Source: DATKMP01 sp963790045
Lineage (GTDB): Bacteria > Bacteroidota > Ignavibacteria > UBA10030
DNA length: 64,000 nt
Direction: 5' to 3'
NCBI GenBank assembly: GCA_963790045.1
Contig: CAWBMS010000007.1
Coordinates: 615,378 to 679,377 of the forward strand
Within the stretch, counting starts at the first letter, position 1; every line of letters begins with the position of its first letter. The position numbers were made by a program, and so were the translations under genes. Below are positions 36,212 to 46,365 of this stretch, in pieces. Below the pieces are notes generated by a model. That model searched no databases. It saw only the letters and a list, made by a program, of their open reading frames with translations, and was not told the DNA's origin.

Positions 36212-36923
36212 GGGTCTTGTCTAGGAAATTTCAGTAAATTTCTTGTAAGACCTTATGAAATATAGCAAGTTAAGCGATTATCAGATAAAAAAGATTTTAA
36301 AGAGTTTTTCGTTAGAATTAACCTCGATACAAACCGCTCGTCAACTGAATTTGAATCGCCATACGGTTGACCGTTACTACGAAATCTTTCGAGAGAAGAT
36401 CGCTGCGTATGAGGAAGAACATCTGCGACCACTCTCAGGCAATATCGAAATCGACGAATCCTATTTTGGTTCTCGTCACGTTGGCGATAAACGTGGACGT
36501 GGTGCACCCAACAAGGTTCCTGTGGTGGGAATCTTAAAACGTCAGGGCAAGGTGTATGCAACGGTGATTCCTGATGCATCATCAAAAACCCTTCTCCCTA
36601 TTATCGAAAAACTTGTTGCTAAGTCCAAAACCAATGTGTATACCGATAAGTGGCGTAGTTATGACGGTCTTGTCCTTTCGGGTTACAAACATTATCGGAT
36701 TAACCATTCGATAGAATTCGCTCGGAACCATAACCACATCAACGGTATTGAATCGTTCTGGTCGTATGTCAAACGGAAAATGAGAAAACATAATGGTATT
36801 GTTCGTCATAAGTTTTACTTCTACTTGAAAGAATCTGAATTTCGTTTCAATCATCGTGACAACGATCTTTACTCTTTACTAATATCTATTATCTTTAACA
36901 CCTAATTCTTCTAGACAAGACCC
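36212..36923 (+). mobile_element. IS1595-family insertion sequence, complete, 712 bp
   Basis: Terminal inverted repeats GGGTCTTGTCTAG (36212-36224) and CTAGACAAGACCC (36911-36923) are perfect over 13 bp. They are flanked by a perfect 8-bp target duplication TTATATTA at 36204-36211 and 36924-36931. One intact transposase fills the element. The identical ends and duplication indicate a recent insertion. Confidence 0.95.
36255..36905 (+). CDS. IS1595-family (ISXO2-like) transposase
   Basis: 216 residues. An N-terminal helix-turn-helix (QTARQLNLNRHTVDRYYEIFREKI) is followed by the ISXO2-like DDE domain: Asp67 in IEIDESYFG, Asp131 in VYTDKWRSY and HINGIESFWSYVKRK with Asn163/Glu166. It catalyses cut-and-paste or copy movement of the IS; this is the only gene inside the element. 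The frame is intact. Confidence 0.93.
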   Translation: MKYSKLSDYQIKKILKSFSLELTSIQTARQLNLNRHTVDRYYEIFREKIAAYEEEHLRPLSGNIEIDESYFGSRHVGDKRGRGAPNKVPVVGILKRQGKVYATVIPDASSKTLLPIIEKLVAKSKTNVYTDKWRSYDGLVLSGYKHYRINHSIEFARNHNHINGIESFWSYVKRKMRKHNGIVRHKFYFYLKESEFRFNHRDNDLYSLLISIIFNT

Positions 36924-36997
36924 TTATATTATTTAAAAAGAAAATTGTGTACCCTATAGAAACAAGAATTCAACTATTATAACATACTGGAGTTTCT

Positions 36998-37555
36998 ATG
37001 GACGCGATTTTCGAATCAAAATTATTTAAACAAATTCTACCGCTTATTCTACTTGCCGGAGTGATTTATGCCGCAGTATTCTCTACGCTGGCCTACCGCT
37101 CCTCATCGCTGCGCATCGGATACGTTGACGCCAAAACGCTGACGCTGCAATATCCGGCTGCGGTGAAAGCTCAAAAGGAATTTGACCAGAAAACCGAAGA
37201 GCTGAAGGAGAAGAATCAGGCATTGCAAACAGAGCTGGCGAATCTCCAGCAGGATTACGCTGCAAACCATGATAAATGGGATCGCGCAAAACTTGCCGCG
37301 AAAGAAATCGAGTTTAAACAGAAGCAGGAAAATTATCAACGCTTTGCGCAATCCGCCAATGCAACGGCGCAACAGTTGCAGCAGGAATTATTGCAGCCAG
37401 TCTTTGCAGAAATCCGCGTCAAGATCGGAGAATTCGGCAAAGCACAGAGTTATAGTTTAATTCTGGAATCGACAGAAGGTGGAGAAATTTTATACGGTGA
37501 TAAAGGAACCGACGTAACCGATGCGTTCATCAAATACGCCCAATCGAAAAACTGA
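36998..37555 (+). CDS. OmpH/Skp-family periplasmic protein
   Basis: 185 residues: an N-terminal hydrophobic anchor (about residues 10-30), then LRIGYVDAKTLTLQYPAAVKAQKEFDQK and a long coiled-coil rich in Gln, Lys and Glu (about 60-140), ending in a beta segment (YSLILESTEGGEILYGDKGTDVTDAFI). This is the Skp/OmpH plan: a holdase for outer-membrane proteins in the periplasm. The usual family members sit near bamA; here it is isolated, and the uncleaved anchor suggests a membrane-tethered form. Confidence 0.8.
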   Translation: MDAIFESKLFKQILPLILLAGVIYAAVFSTLAYRSSSLRIGYVDAKTLTLQYPAAVKAQKEFDQKTEELKEKNQALQTELANLQQDYAANHDKWDRAKLAAKEIEFKQKQENYQRFAQSANATAQQLQQELLQPVFAEIRVKIGEFGKAQSYSLILESTEGGEILYGDKGTDVTDAFIKYAQSKN

Positions 37556-37587
37556 GTTTCAAATTTTTTCATGAAAAGGAGAATGAT

Positions 37588-38127
37588 ATGAAATCCCAAA
37601 AATTATTTGTGGTAGTATTAGCGCTTCTGATTATTTCTTCCATCGGTGTTTGTCAGGAACAGCAATCGAAAATAATTCCTCCGGATACGCTGCTTGCCGT
37701 AGCGAAGGAGATGATCAACTCGCAGCAGTTTTGTGCATTGATTACCGTTGATTCTACGGGAATGCCGATTGCGCGAACGGTGAATCCGTTGCTGCCGGAA
37801 AACGATTGGACGATCTGGGTTGCGACAAGCGTTAAGAGCAGAAAAGTTGAAAACATCCGTTTCCATCCGCAGGTGAGTTTATATTATGCGGACCATGCGC
37901 ATATAACCGGGTATGTCAATGTGCGCGGTAAAGCATATCTGGTGAATGATATGTCGGAAAAGCAAAAACGGAAACGAGAATACTGGGAACAAATGTATCC
38001 GGGATTGAAAGACCTCATCCTGATTAAAGTTGTGCCGGAAGAAATCGAAGTTGTAAATTATCCGCACGGCATTAACAATGCTCCGGGAACATCGAAAGCG
38101 CCTTCGGTGAAGCTGCCAAGAAAATGA
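37588..38127 (+). CDS. secreted pyridoxamine 5'-phosphate oxidase-like protein
   Basis: 179 residues with a clear signal peptide (MKSQKLFVVVLALLIISSIGVCQ) followed by a PNPOx-like split barrel: FCALITVDSTGMPIARTVNPLLPENDWTIWVATSVKSRKVENIRFHPQVSLYYAD. Split-barrel proteins bind FMN, F420 or haem; export to the periplasm is unusual for a flavin enzyme. The ribosome-binding site AAAAGGAG is good. The Cys-cluster gene starts 3 bp after the stop and is probably co-transcribed. Confidence 0.78.
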   Translation: MKSQKLFVVVLALLIISSIGVCQEQQSKIIPPDTLLAVAKEMINSQQFCALITVDSTGMPIARTVNPLLPENDWTIWVATSVKSRKVENIRFHPQVSLYYADHAHITGYVNVRGKAYLVNDMSEKQKRKREYWEQMYPGLKDLILIKVVPEEIEVVNYPHGINNAPGTSKAPSVKLPRK

Positions 38128-38130
38128 TGA

Positions 38131-38794
38131 ATGGAACGTGATGAGAAAAATACGCCGGCTCTTGATCTTTTATCTGCCGGTGAATTTTCCTGTTGGCTCC
38201 GGCGCATGCGTTCATCGTTACTGAATGGAAAAAACATGAAAGTTCCATGCGGCGAGTGCACGGCGTGCTGCCGCGCATCGTTACTTTATTCATATCAAAG
38301 CAAACGAAGCTAAATCATTAAAGCACATTCCCAAAGAATTATTGTTTCCTGCTCCGCTGCATCCTGAGGGAGATCATGTGATGGGATACGATCGTGATGG
38401 CCGGTGTCCGATGTTGAAGAAAGAGGGCTGTTTGATTTATCAGTATCGTCCGGAAACATGCCGCACATTCGATTGCAGAATTCTCGCAGCAGCCGGACTT
38501 ACATCGGCAGAAAAACACAATCCAGTTTTTCAACAGGCGAAAAGATGGAAGTTTACCTTTCCGGCACAAAAGGATCGCGAAGAATTTGCCGCGGTTCAAC
38601 GTGCTGCAGGGTTTTTTCAAAGTCATCCCAACCTTTTTGGCGATGCTGTTTCCCAGATGGATGCGATCCGGATGTCGGTCGCTGCGGTAAAAGTGTACGA
38701 TCAATTTGTGGATAGTGACGGGAAGCGAGCAACTACGCAAGAAGTGAGGAGAACGTTTGAGGAATTCGAACATGTTCAATCACGCAAAAAATGA
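38131..38794 (+). pseudogene. YkgJ-type cysteine-cluster protein, one frameshift
   Basis: The first frame gives LLSAGEFSCWLRRMRSSLL followed by VPCGECTACCR, the characteristic CxxCxxCC metal motif. The second continues HIKANEAKSLKHIPKELLFPAP, MGYDRDGRCPMLKKEGCLIYQYRPETCRTFDCR to the end. Removing one base near 38277-38285 joins them through CCRASLFIHIKANE, giving about 220 residues. The family binds a zinc or iron-sulfur centre of unknown role. The start 3 bp after the PNPOx-like gene suggests coupling. Confidence 0.78.
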
Positions 38795-39226
38795 AAGCAA
38801 TAAAGCGATGAACGGTTTCGTGATTAAGAGAACAGAAGATATCGAACTTCTTATCAAGTTCGTAAGGATTTTTGTGTAGAATCTTCATTCCGAAACTTTC
38901 GACAACAAAAGGAACAAACTCGAAACGAACATGCGGGATTTTTACAGAATGAGTTATGCTGCGGTGCAGCCCTTCTTATTTATTCTACGCCGCCAGACTC
39001 AAATCTGTCATCACAAAACGGATTGAAGAATGGGCGAAGAAATGTTACATTGCAGCAAGTATTTTATGTGGCATGCAGCAAACTAAAAACGACAGACATG
39101 CAAAAAAACTTCTTTGTAGAAAACTCTTTTGTTGCATTATCCGTTGTGTCTTTATATGGAATCGATCAGACAATGACATGCCAAAATGTTTTTAATAAGT
39201 TTGCTCTCTCAATAAAAAGGAATACT
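38795..39226. other. intergenic region, nothing recognised
   Basis: About 430 bp. An open frame reaches upstream from the next gene to 39023, but it lacks a ribosome-binding site and a signal peptide at its start. The true gene begins at 39227 behind AAAAAGGA. No repeat or RNA was recognised. Confidence 0.4.
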
Positions 39227-41422
39227 ATGATGAAATACCTTCTAACGATTGTGCTCTTTTGCTGGGCCTCCATGCTGTGTGCACAGGATTGGCCCCGCGA
39301 GGTAGTAAGCACCGAAGGTACCATTACGATGTACCAGCCGCAGATCGAATCGTACTCGGGAAATTCTCTGAAGGCACGTGCTGCCATTTCCTTTCTTCCG
39401 GAAGGAAAAGACGATCCCGTCTTCGGTGCGATATGGATCGATTGCCGCGTATTGACCGACCGCCCGACACGAACCGTGACGCTGGAAGAAATGGAAGTAC
39501 GAAGAACCCGATTTCCTTCCGGCACCGATGTGGATACGGCAAAGGTCGCTGCGGCATTGGAAGAAAAGATACCGCATTTTAACCTCACGTTTTCACTCGA
39601 CCTGCTTTTAGAAAGTGTTGAAACTGCTCAGAAAGAGAAAGAATCCATCAGCGAACTTGAAACGACTCCGCCGAAAATTATCGTTATGGATCATCCTGCT
39701 GTTCTGGTTCGTATCGATGGCGATCCCATTTTCAGCGGCAAAGAGGGAACATCTCTGGCACGTGCAGTCAATACGCCGTATTTTTTAGTGCAAGACCGAA
39801 GCGCCAAACTATTCTATCTTCATGGAGGAGATTACTGGTTCAGCGCTGCAACTATTCACGGCCCATGGAATCAAACGGATATTCCTCCGCAATCGGTTGT
39901 TGATCTTTATGAGCAAACAATATCTGATGACACATTGGAAGCAGATTCCATCGCTAATGATTTTGTATCAAGCACCGGTAAATTGCCGGAGATTATTGTA
40001 AGCACTGAGCCCGCCGAATTGATTGCAACCGACGGCGCAATTCAATTTGCACCGATTGAAGGAACCGAACTTCTGTATGCGAGCAATACACCAAGCCGTG
40101 TCTTTCTGGAAATCAATACACAGACATATTTTATTCTTATTTCCGGGCGATGGTTCACTGCAGCAAAATTAACCGGCCCGTGGACGTTTACTGCATCCGA
40201 CAAACTTCCGGCAGATTTTAAAAATATTCCTCCCGGATCCGCATGCGATGCTGTGCTCGCAGATGTCGCCGGAACCATACCGGCAAAAGAAGCAGTCTAT
40301 GATGCACAGATTCCTCAAATGGCAGAAGTGGACCGCGCTCAGACAACAACACAAGTTGATTATGACGGCGATCCGCAATTTGAACCGATCGGAACCACGG
40401 GCATGGAGTATGCCGCCAATACCTCGACAGCCGTCATTCGCGTTTATGGACGTTATTACGATTGCGATCAAGGAGTATGGTTTGAAAGTGCAACGCCGTT
40501 CGGCCCATGGGATGTCTGCATTAATGTTCCTGAAATTATTTATACCATTCCACCGAACTGTCCAATCTACGGCGTTCGCTATGTTCGTGTCTATACATAT
40601 ACTCCCGAAATCGCTTATGTCGGATACACGGCAGGATACACCGGATGTTATGTCTATGGCAGAACGGTTGTGTACGGAACGGGATACAATTACCATCCGT
40701 GGTACAAACACTCCTATTATGCACGACCATGGACGTGGGGATTGAATGTTCATTATGATCCATGGGCTGGATGGTCTTTCAATGCAGGATGGGGTCAGCC
40801 GCACGGATGGTTTATTCATCATCCAAAAGTTACACACGCAGGATGGTGGGGCCCGGCAAAATATCATCCTGTATATCGCCCTGTGACAACACCAATCTAT
40901 CGTGCTGGATACCATCCGGTATATCATCCGGTAGCAGTGAGGACATCGAATAGTGGACGACGCACTTCCAATATTCCGCGTCCTGCAACGCTGTACGATC
41001 AAAGAGGAACCAGCATACGACGCCCGGCTGCAAATGGAATAGTACAACCAATCAGAGTAGAAACGCAAAGAACTCAGCCGTCTCTTCCAACCGTGAATCG
41101 GCCAATCACTCCAACTGTTCAACGACCGGAGCAGAGACCGGCTGCAATGCCTGTTCCACGAATCGAGACGCGTACTTCTACAAGAGAGAATAATGTTTAT
41201 GCAGCTCCAGACGGCAGTATCATGCGCAGCACTCCTCAAGGATGGCAGCAGCGCAATCAAAACACATGGAAACAAGCGCCGGAGACACCGGCGAAACAAG
41301 CAACAGTTCATGACAGCGAAGTGCGCCAGCGTGCAACTGAACGAACCTCGAGTTTTAAACCATCGCCGTCTTCTCAACCCGCGCCGAGAAGTACTAACGC
41401 GAAAGATGATAAACGGCGTTAA
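39227..41422 (+). CDS. large secreted protein with repeated xGPW modules, unknown function
   Basis: About 731 residues with signal peptide MMKYLLTIVLFCWASMLCAQ. Three repeated segments each hold a display-like pattern: YFLVQDRSAKLFYLHGGDYWFSAATIHGPW, FLEINTQTYFILISGRWFTAAKLTGPW and VIRVYGRYYDCDQGVWFESATPFGPW. A Tyr/His/Trp-rich part (YNYHPWYKHSYYARPWTWG..., WFIHHPK) and a Pro/Arg/Gln/Thr-rich disordered tail follow. Similar proteins are annotated as carbohydrate-binding family V/XII, but that label is not experimentally secure. The low-complexity tail suggests cell-surface or wall contact. Confidence 0.7.
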   Translation: MMKYLLTIVLFCWASMLCAQDWPREVVSTEGTITMYQPQIESYSGNSLKARAAISFLPEGKDDPVFGAIWIDCRVLTDRPTRTVTLEEMEVRRTRFPSGTDVDTAKVAAALEEKIPHFNLTFSLDLLLESVETAQKEKESISELETTPPKIIVMDHPAVLVRIDGDPIFSGKEGTSLARAVNTPYFLVQDRSAKLFYLHGGDYWFSAATIHGPWNQTDIPPQSVVDLYEQTISDDTLEADSIANDFVSSTGKLPEIIVSTEPAELIATDGAIQFAPIEGTELLYASNTPSRVFLEINTQTYFILISGRWFTAAKLTGPWTFTASDKLPADFKNIPPGSACDAVLADVAGTIPAKEAVYDAQIPQMAEVDRAQTTTQVDYDGDPQFEPIGTTGMEYAANTSTAVIRVYGRYYDCDQGVWFESATPFGPWDVCINVPEIIYTIPPNCPIYGVRYVRVYTYTPEIAYVGYTAGYTGCYVYGRTVVYGTGYNYHPWYKHSYYARPWTWGLNVHYDPWAGWSFNAGWGQPHGWFIHHPKVTHAGWWGPAKYHPVYRPVTTPIYRAGYHPVYHPVAVRTSNSGRRTSNIPRPATLYDQRGTSIRRPAANGIVQPIRVETQRTQPSLPTVNRPITPTVQRPEQRPAAMPVPRIETRTSTRENNVYAAPDGSIMRSTPQGWQQRNQNTWKQAPETPAKQATVHDSEVRQRATERTSSFKPSPSSQPAPRSTNAKDDKRR

Positions 41423-41519
41423 AGATATGAGCACATCTTCATTTGCTTCTATCAAACGAAAACAAAGATGAAAACCTTTAGTAAAAAGTTTTCTTTACAT
41501 TCAAAGAAAAGGAATAATC

Positions 41520-42514
41520 GTGGCAACAAAAAAAGTTAACTGGGGCATAATCGGCACCGGATGGATTGCACGCAAGCTTGCGACCGCACTACAGGTCGTG
41601 AACAATTCTGAACTCTATGCGGTCGGTTCGCGTACAAGTGCATCGGCAAAAAAGTTTGCCGATGAATATCATATTCCGCACGCGTACGGAAGCTACGAAG
41701 AATTGATAAGCGACCCTGCCGTTGATTTGGTGTACGTTGCAACGCCGCATAACCTGCATTTAGAAAACACGCTTGCGGCGCTCCGCCATGGGAAACATGT
41801 GCTGTGCGAAAAGCCGATGGGTGTCAATAAAAAAGAAGAAGAACAAATGTTTAGGGAGGCAAAAAATCGCAATCTCTTTTTGATGGAAGCACTCTGGAGC
41901 CGATTCCTTCCCAATGTTATCAAGACGAAAGCATTAGTCGATTCCGGCGCTATCGGTGAAATAAAATTGATGACAGCGTTCTTTTCGATCATCTCCGATT
42001 TCGGTCCGCAACACCGTCATCACAGTCTCGAGTTATGCGGTGGAACAGGTACTGGATACAGGCATCTACAACATTTTCTTTACGCTGCTGATGCTCGGCG
42101 CACCGAAGAAAATTTCCGCTATGGCGGGATTGGATGTGCAAGGCGGCGACAACAGTTGTAGTTACACATTTCAATACGAAAAAGATTTGCTTTCGGTGAT
42201 GTATTCTTCCTTCCACGGCGATACACCGGTGATGTCCGAAATACACGGCACCAAAGGGAAAATAGTTCTTACGCCATGGTTCTTCTGTCCGGGCAATGTC
42301 AAAGTAATCTATCGCGATGGGCACGAGGAACTCTTCCCATTTGAATTCAAGAGCAATGGATATGAATACGAAGCGGAAGAAGCAGCGAACTGTATTCTTG
42401 CAGGAAAAACACAAAGCGATTTGTGGAGTTGGAGCGACAGCATTCAACTCATCAGTACCGATGGATACGATTAGAAAACAATGCGGGATTGTGTATCCCA
42501 CGCATGATCTTTAA
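41520..42514 (+). pseudogene. Gfo/Idh/MocA family oxidoreductase, two frameshifts
   Basis: NAD(P)-dependent sugar or inositol dehydrogenase-like protein. The N-terminal frame starts GTG and has the Rossmann motif GIIGTGWIARKLA, VYVATPHNLHLENTLAALRHGKHVLCEKP with the catalytic EKP lysine, and MEALWSRFLP. It breaks near 42015-42055, where the expected DTGIYNIFFTLLMLG continues in another frame. A second break near 42453-42460 switches to MDTIRKQCGIVYP, the normal C-terminus, stopping at 42514. Corrected length is about 330 residues, normal for the family. The substrate is not predictable. Confidence 0.85.
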
Positions 42515-42540
42515 AAAAACAATAATATTCTGTACACAAA

Positions 42541-42566
42541 AAAGGCACGAGACAACTCGTGCCTTT
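42541..42566 (+). terminator. rho-independent terminator
   Basis: AAAGGCACGAG / CTCGTGCCTTT with loop ACAA and a T-run after it; an A-run before it allows minus-strand use too. It lies between the convergent oxidoreductase and FG-GAP genes. Confidence 0.88.
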
Positions 42567-42596
42567 TTATTTTCACCGTAATTCTGCGACTCACCG

Positions 42597-45500
42597 TTAC
42601 TTCATCAAAAGCATTTTCCGAATTTGTGTAAAGCTGCCGGATTGCAGTTTATAAAAATAGACCCCAGATGATAAGCGAGAAGCATCAAACACAACGGTTT
42701 GTTCTCCTGCAGAAAAGAGTTTGCGCGATCAATGTTGCGACCTTTTGCCCAAGCATGTTATAAATAGAGAGCGTAGTAAATCCATCTTTTAATAAAGAAA
42801 ATGTAATTCTTGTTGACGGATTGAATGGATTGGGATAATTTTGTTCGAGATGATAAACAAGTGGTTTCTCTACTACAACTCCGCATCCTCCTGTAATATA
42901 TAATGCCGGACTTTCGTTGCCGGAATAATCCACGGCAGTAATATAGTACGAGGTTGCATTCTTTGCATAATCGGTATATTGCGTGTCTGCGACAAAAGCA
43001 ATTCTATTTGCCATGGAAAGAGTAGTTGCTGCTGTTGATTTATAGATACAATATCCCTTTAAGTCATTATATGTATTCGGAACCGCATTCCAGCGAAGGA
43101 CATACGAATTTACGGAATACGTAACATATCCCCGCTGCGGTGCTGGCGGCGGAAGATTGTCGACAGAATACCCGCTATCCGGTCCGATGATTGCGTATGA
43201 TGAATCTGCATGTCGTGCAAAAATTTTGAATTCAGACCAATGCATACCATTCGTAATTGTAGAATCATACAGAGTCGGCGCAATCACTTGATACACTGTT
43301 CCGCTATCGATTGGAATGTTCCCTTGAATAAATGTCCATGCATTTTGGTCATAGCGATATAAATCAAAAGAAGAAATTCCCAAAACGTACGGAGATTGTG
43401 GTGTCTTCCATCGAACAAACACATGTTTTCCATTATCATTGGGAACATCGGTAATACGAAGGACTTTATTGCTTGTATCTTGTTGATTGTTTTTTAAGAA
43501 GAGGACTTGATCCACGCCGTTATCGAGAGCTGCTAAATCAATTATTCCATCATTATCAATATCGAGCGGAGTAATATCCCTTGGTGCACCTGAAAGAGAA
43601 GTGTATGCTGGATTGGTAGAGAAATTCCCTTTACTATCATTTTTATAAATAGCCATCAAATTGTTCATATTGCTGCCAACAATTAAATCTACATTTCCAT
43701 CACCGTCGACATCCGTTGCTGCAATTCGGACAGGCAGCGCTGCAACATTAAGAGTATTATTTAAAACAAAATGTCCATTCCCAAGATTTTTAATAATCGA
43801 TATAGTATTGGAAGCACCATTTGCCACAGCTAAATCAGTCAATCCATTTCCGAATAAATTCGCAGCAACAACCGACCAAGGTTCTGTGCCCACTGAAATC
43901 GTTGTATCAGTTGTAAATGCACCCTGTCCGTTATTTACTATGATGCTGACAGTATTAGATCGATGATTAGCAACAATAAGATCCAAATAACCATCACTAT
44001 TTATATCTGTAGCAACAACATTCACCGGCCAATCGCCAGTCGCAACCGTCGAATTCAGTGTAAATGTTCCATTACCTTGATTAATGTAAATTGAAATATT
44101 TGTCGATCCTCCATTGGCAACAATCAATTCATCTTTACCATCGCCATTGACATCAGCAGCAATAATATCCCAAGGAGAAGAACCTACAGAAAAAGATGAG
44201 CTTTGTGTAAATGATCCTGTACCATCATTTTTTAAAATGACAACAGCATTCTGGCAACCGATACATACTGCAAGGTCTATAAATCCGTCTCCATTTACAT
44301 CTATTGCGGCAACAGCATCCGGGCATTGATCCCACTGTAATTGTTTGCGATTTTGTAAAGGTTCCATCTTTATTGTTTTTTAAGATGGAAACTGTACCGC
44401 TTGTATTATCAACTGATACAATATCGGTGTATCCATCATTATTCACATCGACAGCGATTGTCATAAACGGGTTATCACCGACTGTCACGGATGAAACACT
44501 TTTAAAAATTCCAGAACTCGAATCAGTTTTTGCCGTAAACATCCAGCTATACGGTCGTTGAAGTGAATCACGCAATGCGCCTGTAAGCGTTACTCGAACA
44601 ATATCGCCTGCTTTGAAACTCGTTTTTGGCGAGATTGTTGCGGTGTTTGTCGATGTATTATACTGATAGGTATTCGAATGTAATCCGCTTAGCGATCCAC
44701 GAACAATGACCGAAGAATCGGAAAATAATGCTGGATTAATTTTTTTATTGAACGTTACACTGATTGAAGTATTGCGTGCTACATTATTTGCATTCGCTTG
44801 GGGAAAAACAGAAATCACTTTCGTAGTATCGTGATAGAGAAAGGTATACTTGTCACGTAAGAAATTACCATCTTGTGTCGTTAAGGTATATGAATGAGTA
44901 ATTAACGCAGTATCCACAGAGGTGATATTTAATGTTGTTGTTGATAATTGTGTTGAACCTGTGGAATAAAAACTGCCGCTGCTATCTATTTTCACTAACA
45001 AACAATCCAATCCTCCATTCGAATTTATTGTCGTTGCGCCTGACAGCACAATATTATTATTTGACGTAGCAATAGATGGACAAAATACTGTATTAGCACC
45101 TCCATATGTTTTTGACCAAAGGACATTTCCCAAGCTATCTGTCTTAATTAAGCATCCAGAAACATTTGAAGAAGAAGATTCTCCTAAGACTCCGTCGAGT
45201 ATCATAGAACCATCAGATAACGTCGTTAATATATTTCCCCAAAGATACGGCCGTTGTCCATCCGAAGAGTAATAGAGCTTTGTCCACTTAACATTTCCAT
45301 TTTTATCTATTCGAAGAAGAAGAAGATTATTCGTTGCAGAGCCATAAGGATTAGAATTCCCCAAAAGTAAATAATCACCGTTCGGAGCTTTAATAATTCC
45401 TGTAACACATTCATTATAGAAATACGGATAACGTTTAGACCAAAGTAAATTCCCTTGAGTATCTGTCTTCACTACCAACATATCATGATCTTGAGAGGCA

Positions 45501-46145
45501 ATATGTATCGATCCAACAATTATGATGCTTCCATCTGTTTCTTGTAGCATCTGGTCGCCCTGGTCATTATTATTAACAGTGCCGTACGTTTTATACCATT
45601 GAATAACTCCCAGACTATCCAGCTTTGTTAAAAATAGATCATCATAGCCCAAATCGGTACGAAGACGTATTTCCTTGTGCGATAAAACCACCATCGCTTG
45701 TTTGACAAGCATGATGGATATTATCATTATTTGAACCACCGAATGTTTTTTTCCATAGAATGCTTCCGTTTAAATCAGTCCGAACAACAAGGTTATCATT
45801 CCCTGCACTACCCAAAGAAGTATTTGTTTGAGAAAGTCCAAAAATTGCATATCCGCTCGATAAGGCAATTACCTGACTGCCATAATCCATGCCTGCATCA
45901 CCAAAACTTTTCGCCCATTGCATATTCCCTAAGCTATCGGTTTTCACAAGACAAACATCTTGATCACCTGCTGTTCCGGTCGTTGTATAACCCGTTAAAA
46001 TATATCCATTATCAATCGTTTTATCAGATCCATAAAGATAATCATCTCCGTTGCCGCCGTATGTTTTTTCAAATGTTGATACTTGAGCAAAAAGAAGAGA
46101 AGCACCGCTAACCATAAGTGCTGCAAAACAATAAATCTTTTTCAT
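42597..46145 (-). pseudogene. giant T9SS-exported protein with SbsA-Ig, FG-GAP/VCBS and FN3 parts, three frameshifts
   Basis: About 1180 codons. Signal peptide MKKIYCFAALMVSGASLLFAQ; then KTYGGNGDDYLYGSDKTIDNGYILTG-type propeller repeats (about residues 20-350); an SbsA Ig-like domain (SVFPQANANNVARNTSISVTFNK); then FG-GAP/VCBS repeats with the calcium loop DVNNDGYTD, DVNGDGFID, DVNGDGKDE, DINSDGYLD, DVDGDGNVD and DIDNDGIID; FN3-like segments; and a T9SS sorting domain (NYPNPFNPSTRITFSL). Frame breaks lie near 45655-45690, 44325-44332 and 42708-42716. Restoring the last gives SAGEQTVVFDASRLSSGVYFYKL...MLLMK and the stop at 42597. A secreted adhesin or scaffold is likely. Confidence 0.85.
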
Positions 46146-46354
46146 AAACCCTCCACCATTGTTATCAGTGTATCACAATGAAACGAAAAAAACAGATGTT
46201 TTAATAAACCAAACTTGAATGATGATAAAGAATTTATTGTTTATTGTCAATATGTGTCATTCTTCTCGGTAAGTAAAATAACATCTCAAGGAAGCATTAA
46301 TTCTACTGTTCATTCGAATTATGTCCACTGATAGTAACTTCGTTTTTTCTTTGG

Positions 46355-46362
46355 TATCTTTT
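46355..46362 (+). promoter_or_regulatory. putative -7 element before the PIF1-like gene
   Basis: TATCTTTT, one base from TATCTTTG, lies 3 bp before the ATG at 46366. Because the upstream in-frame ATG at 46321 would place this promoter-like stretch inside the coding region, the downstream start is preferred. Confidence 0.35.
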
Positions 46363-46365
46363 TAT

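Noticed and set aside
39023..39226. N-terminal extension of the xGPW protein
   Set aside because: The signal peptide and ribosome-binding site mark 39227 as the start; the extension has no signal peptide in front.
40169..41455. 428-codon minus-strand frame opposite the xGPW protein
   Set aside because: Very rich in Cys, Ser, Arg and Ile; a shadow of the true gene, which has a signal peptide and repeats.
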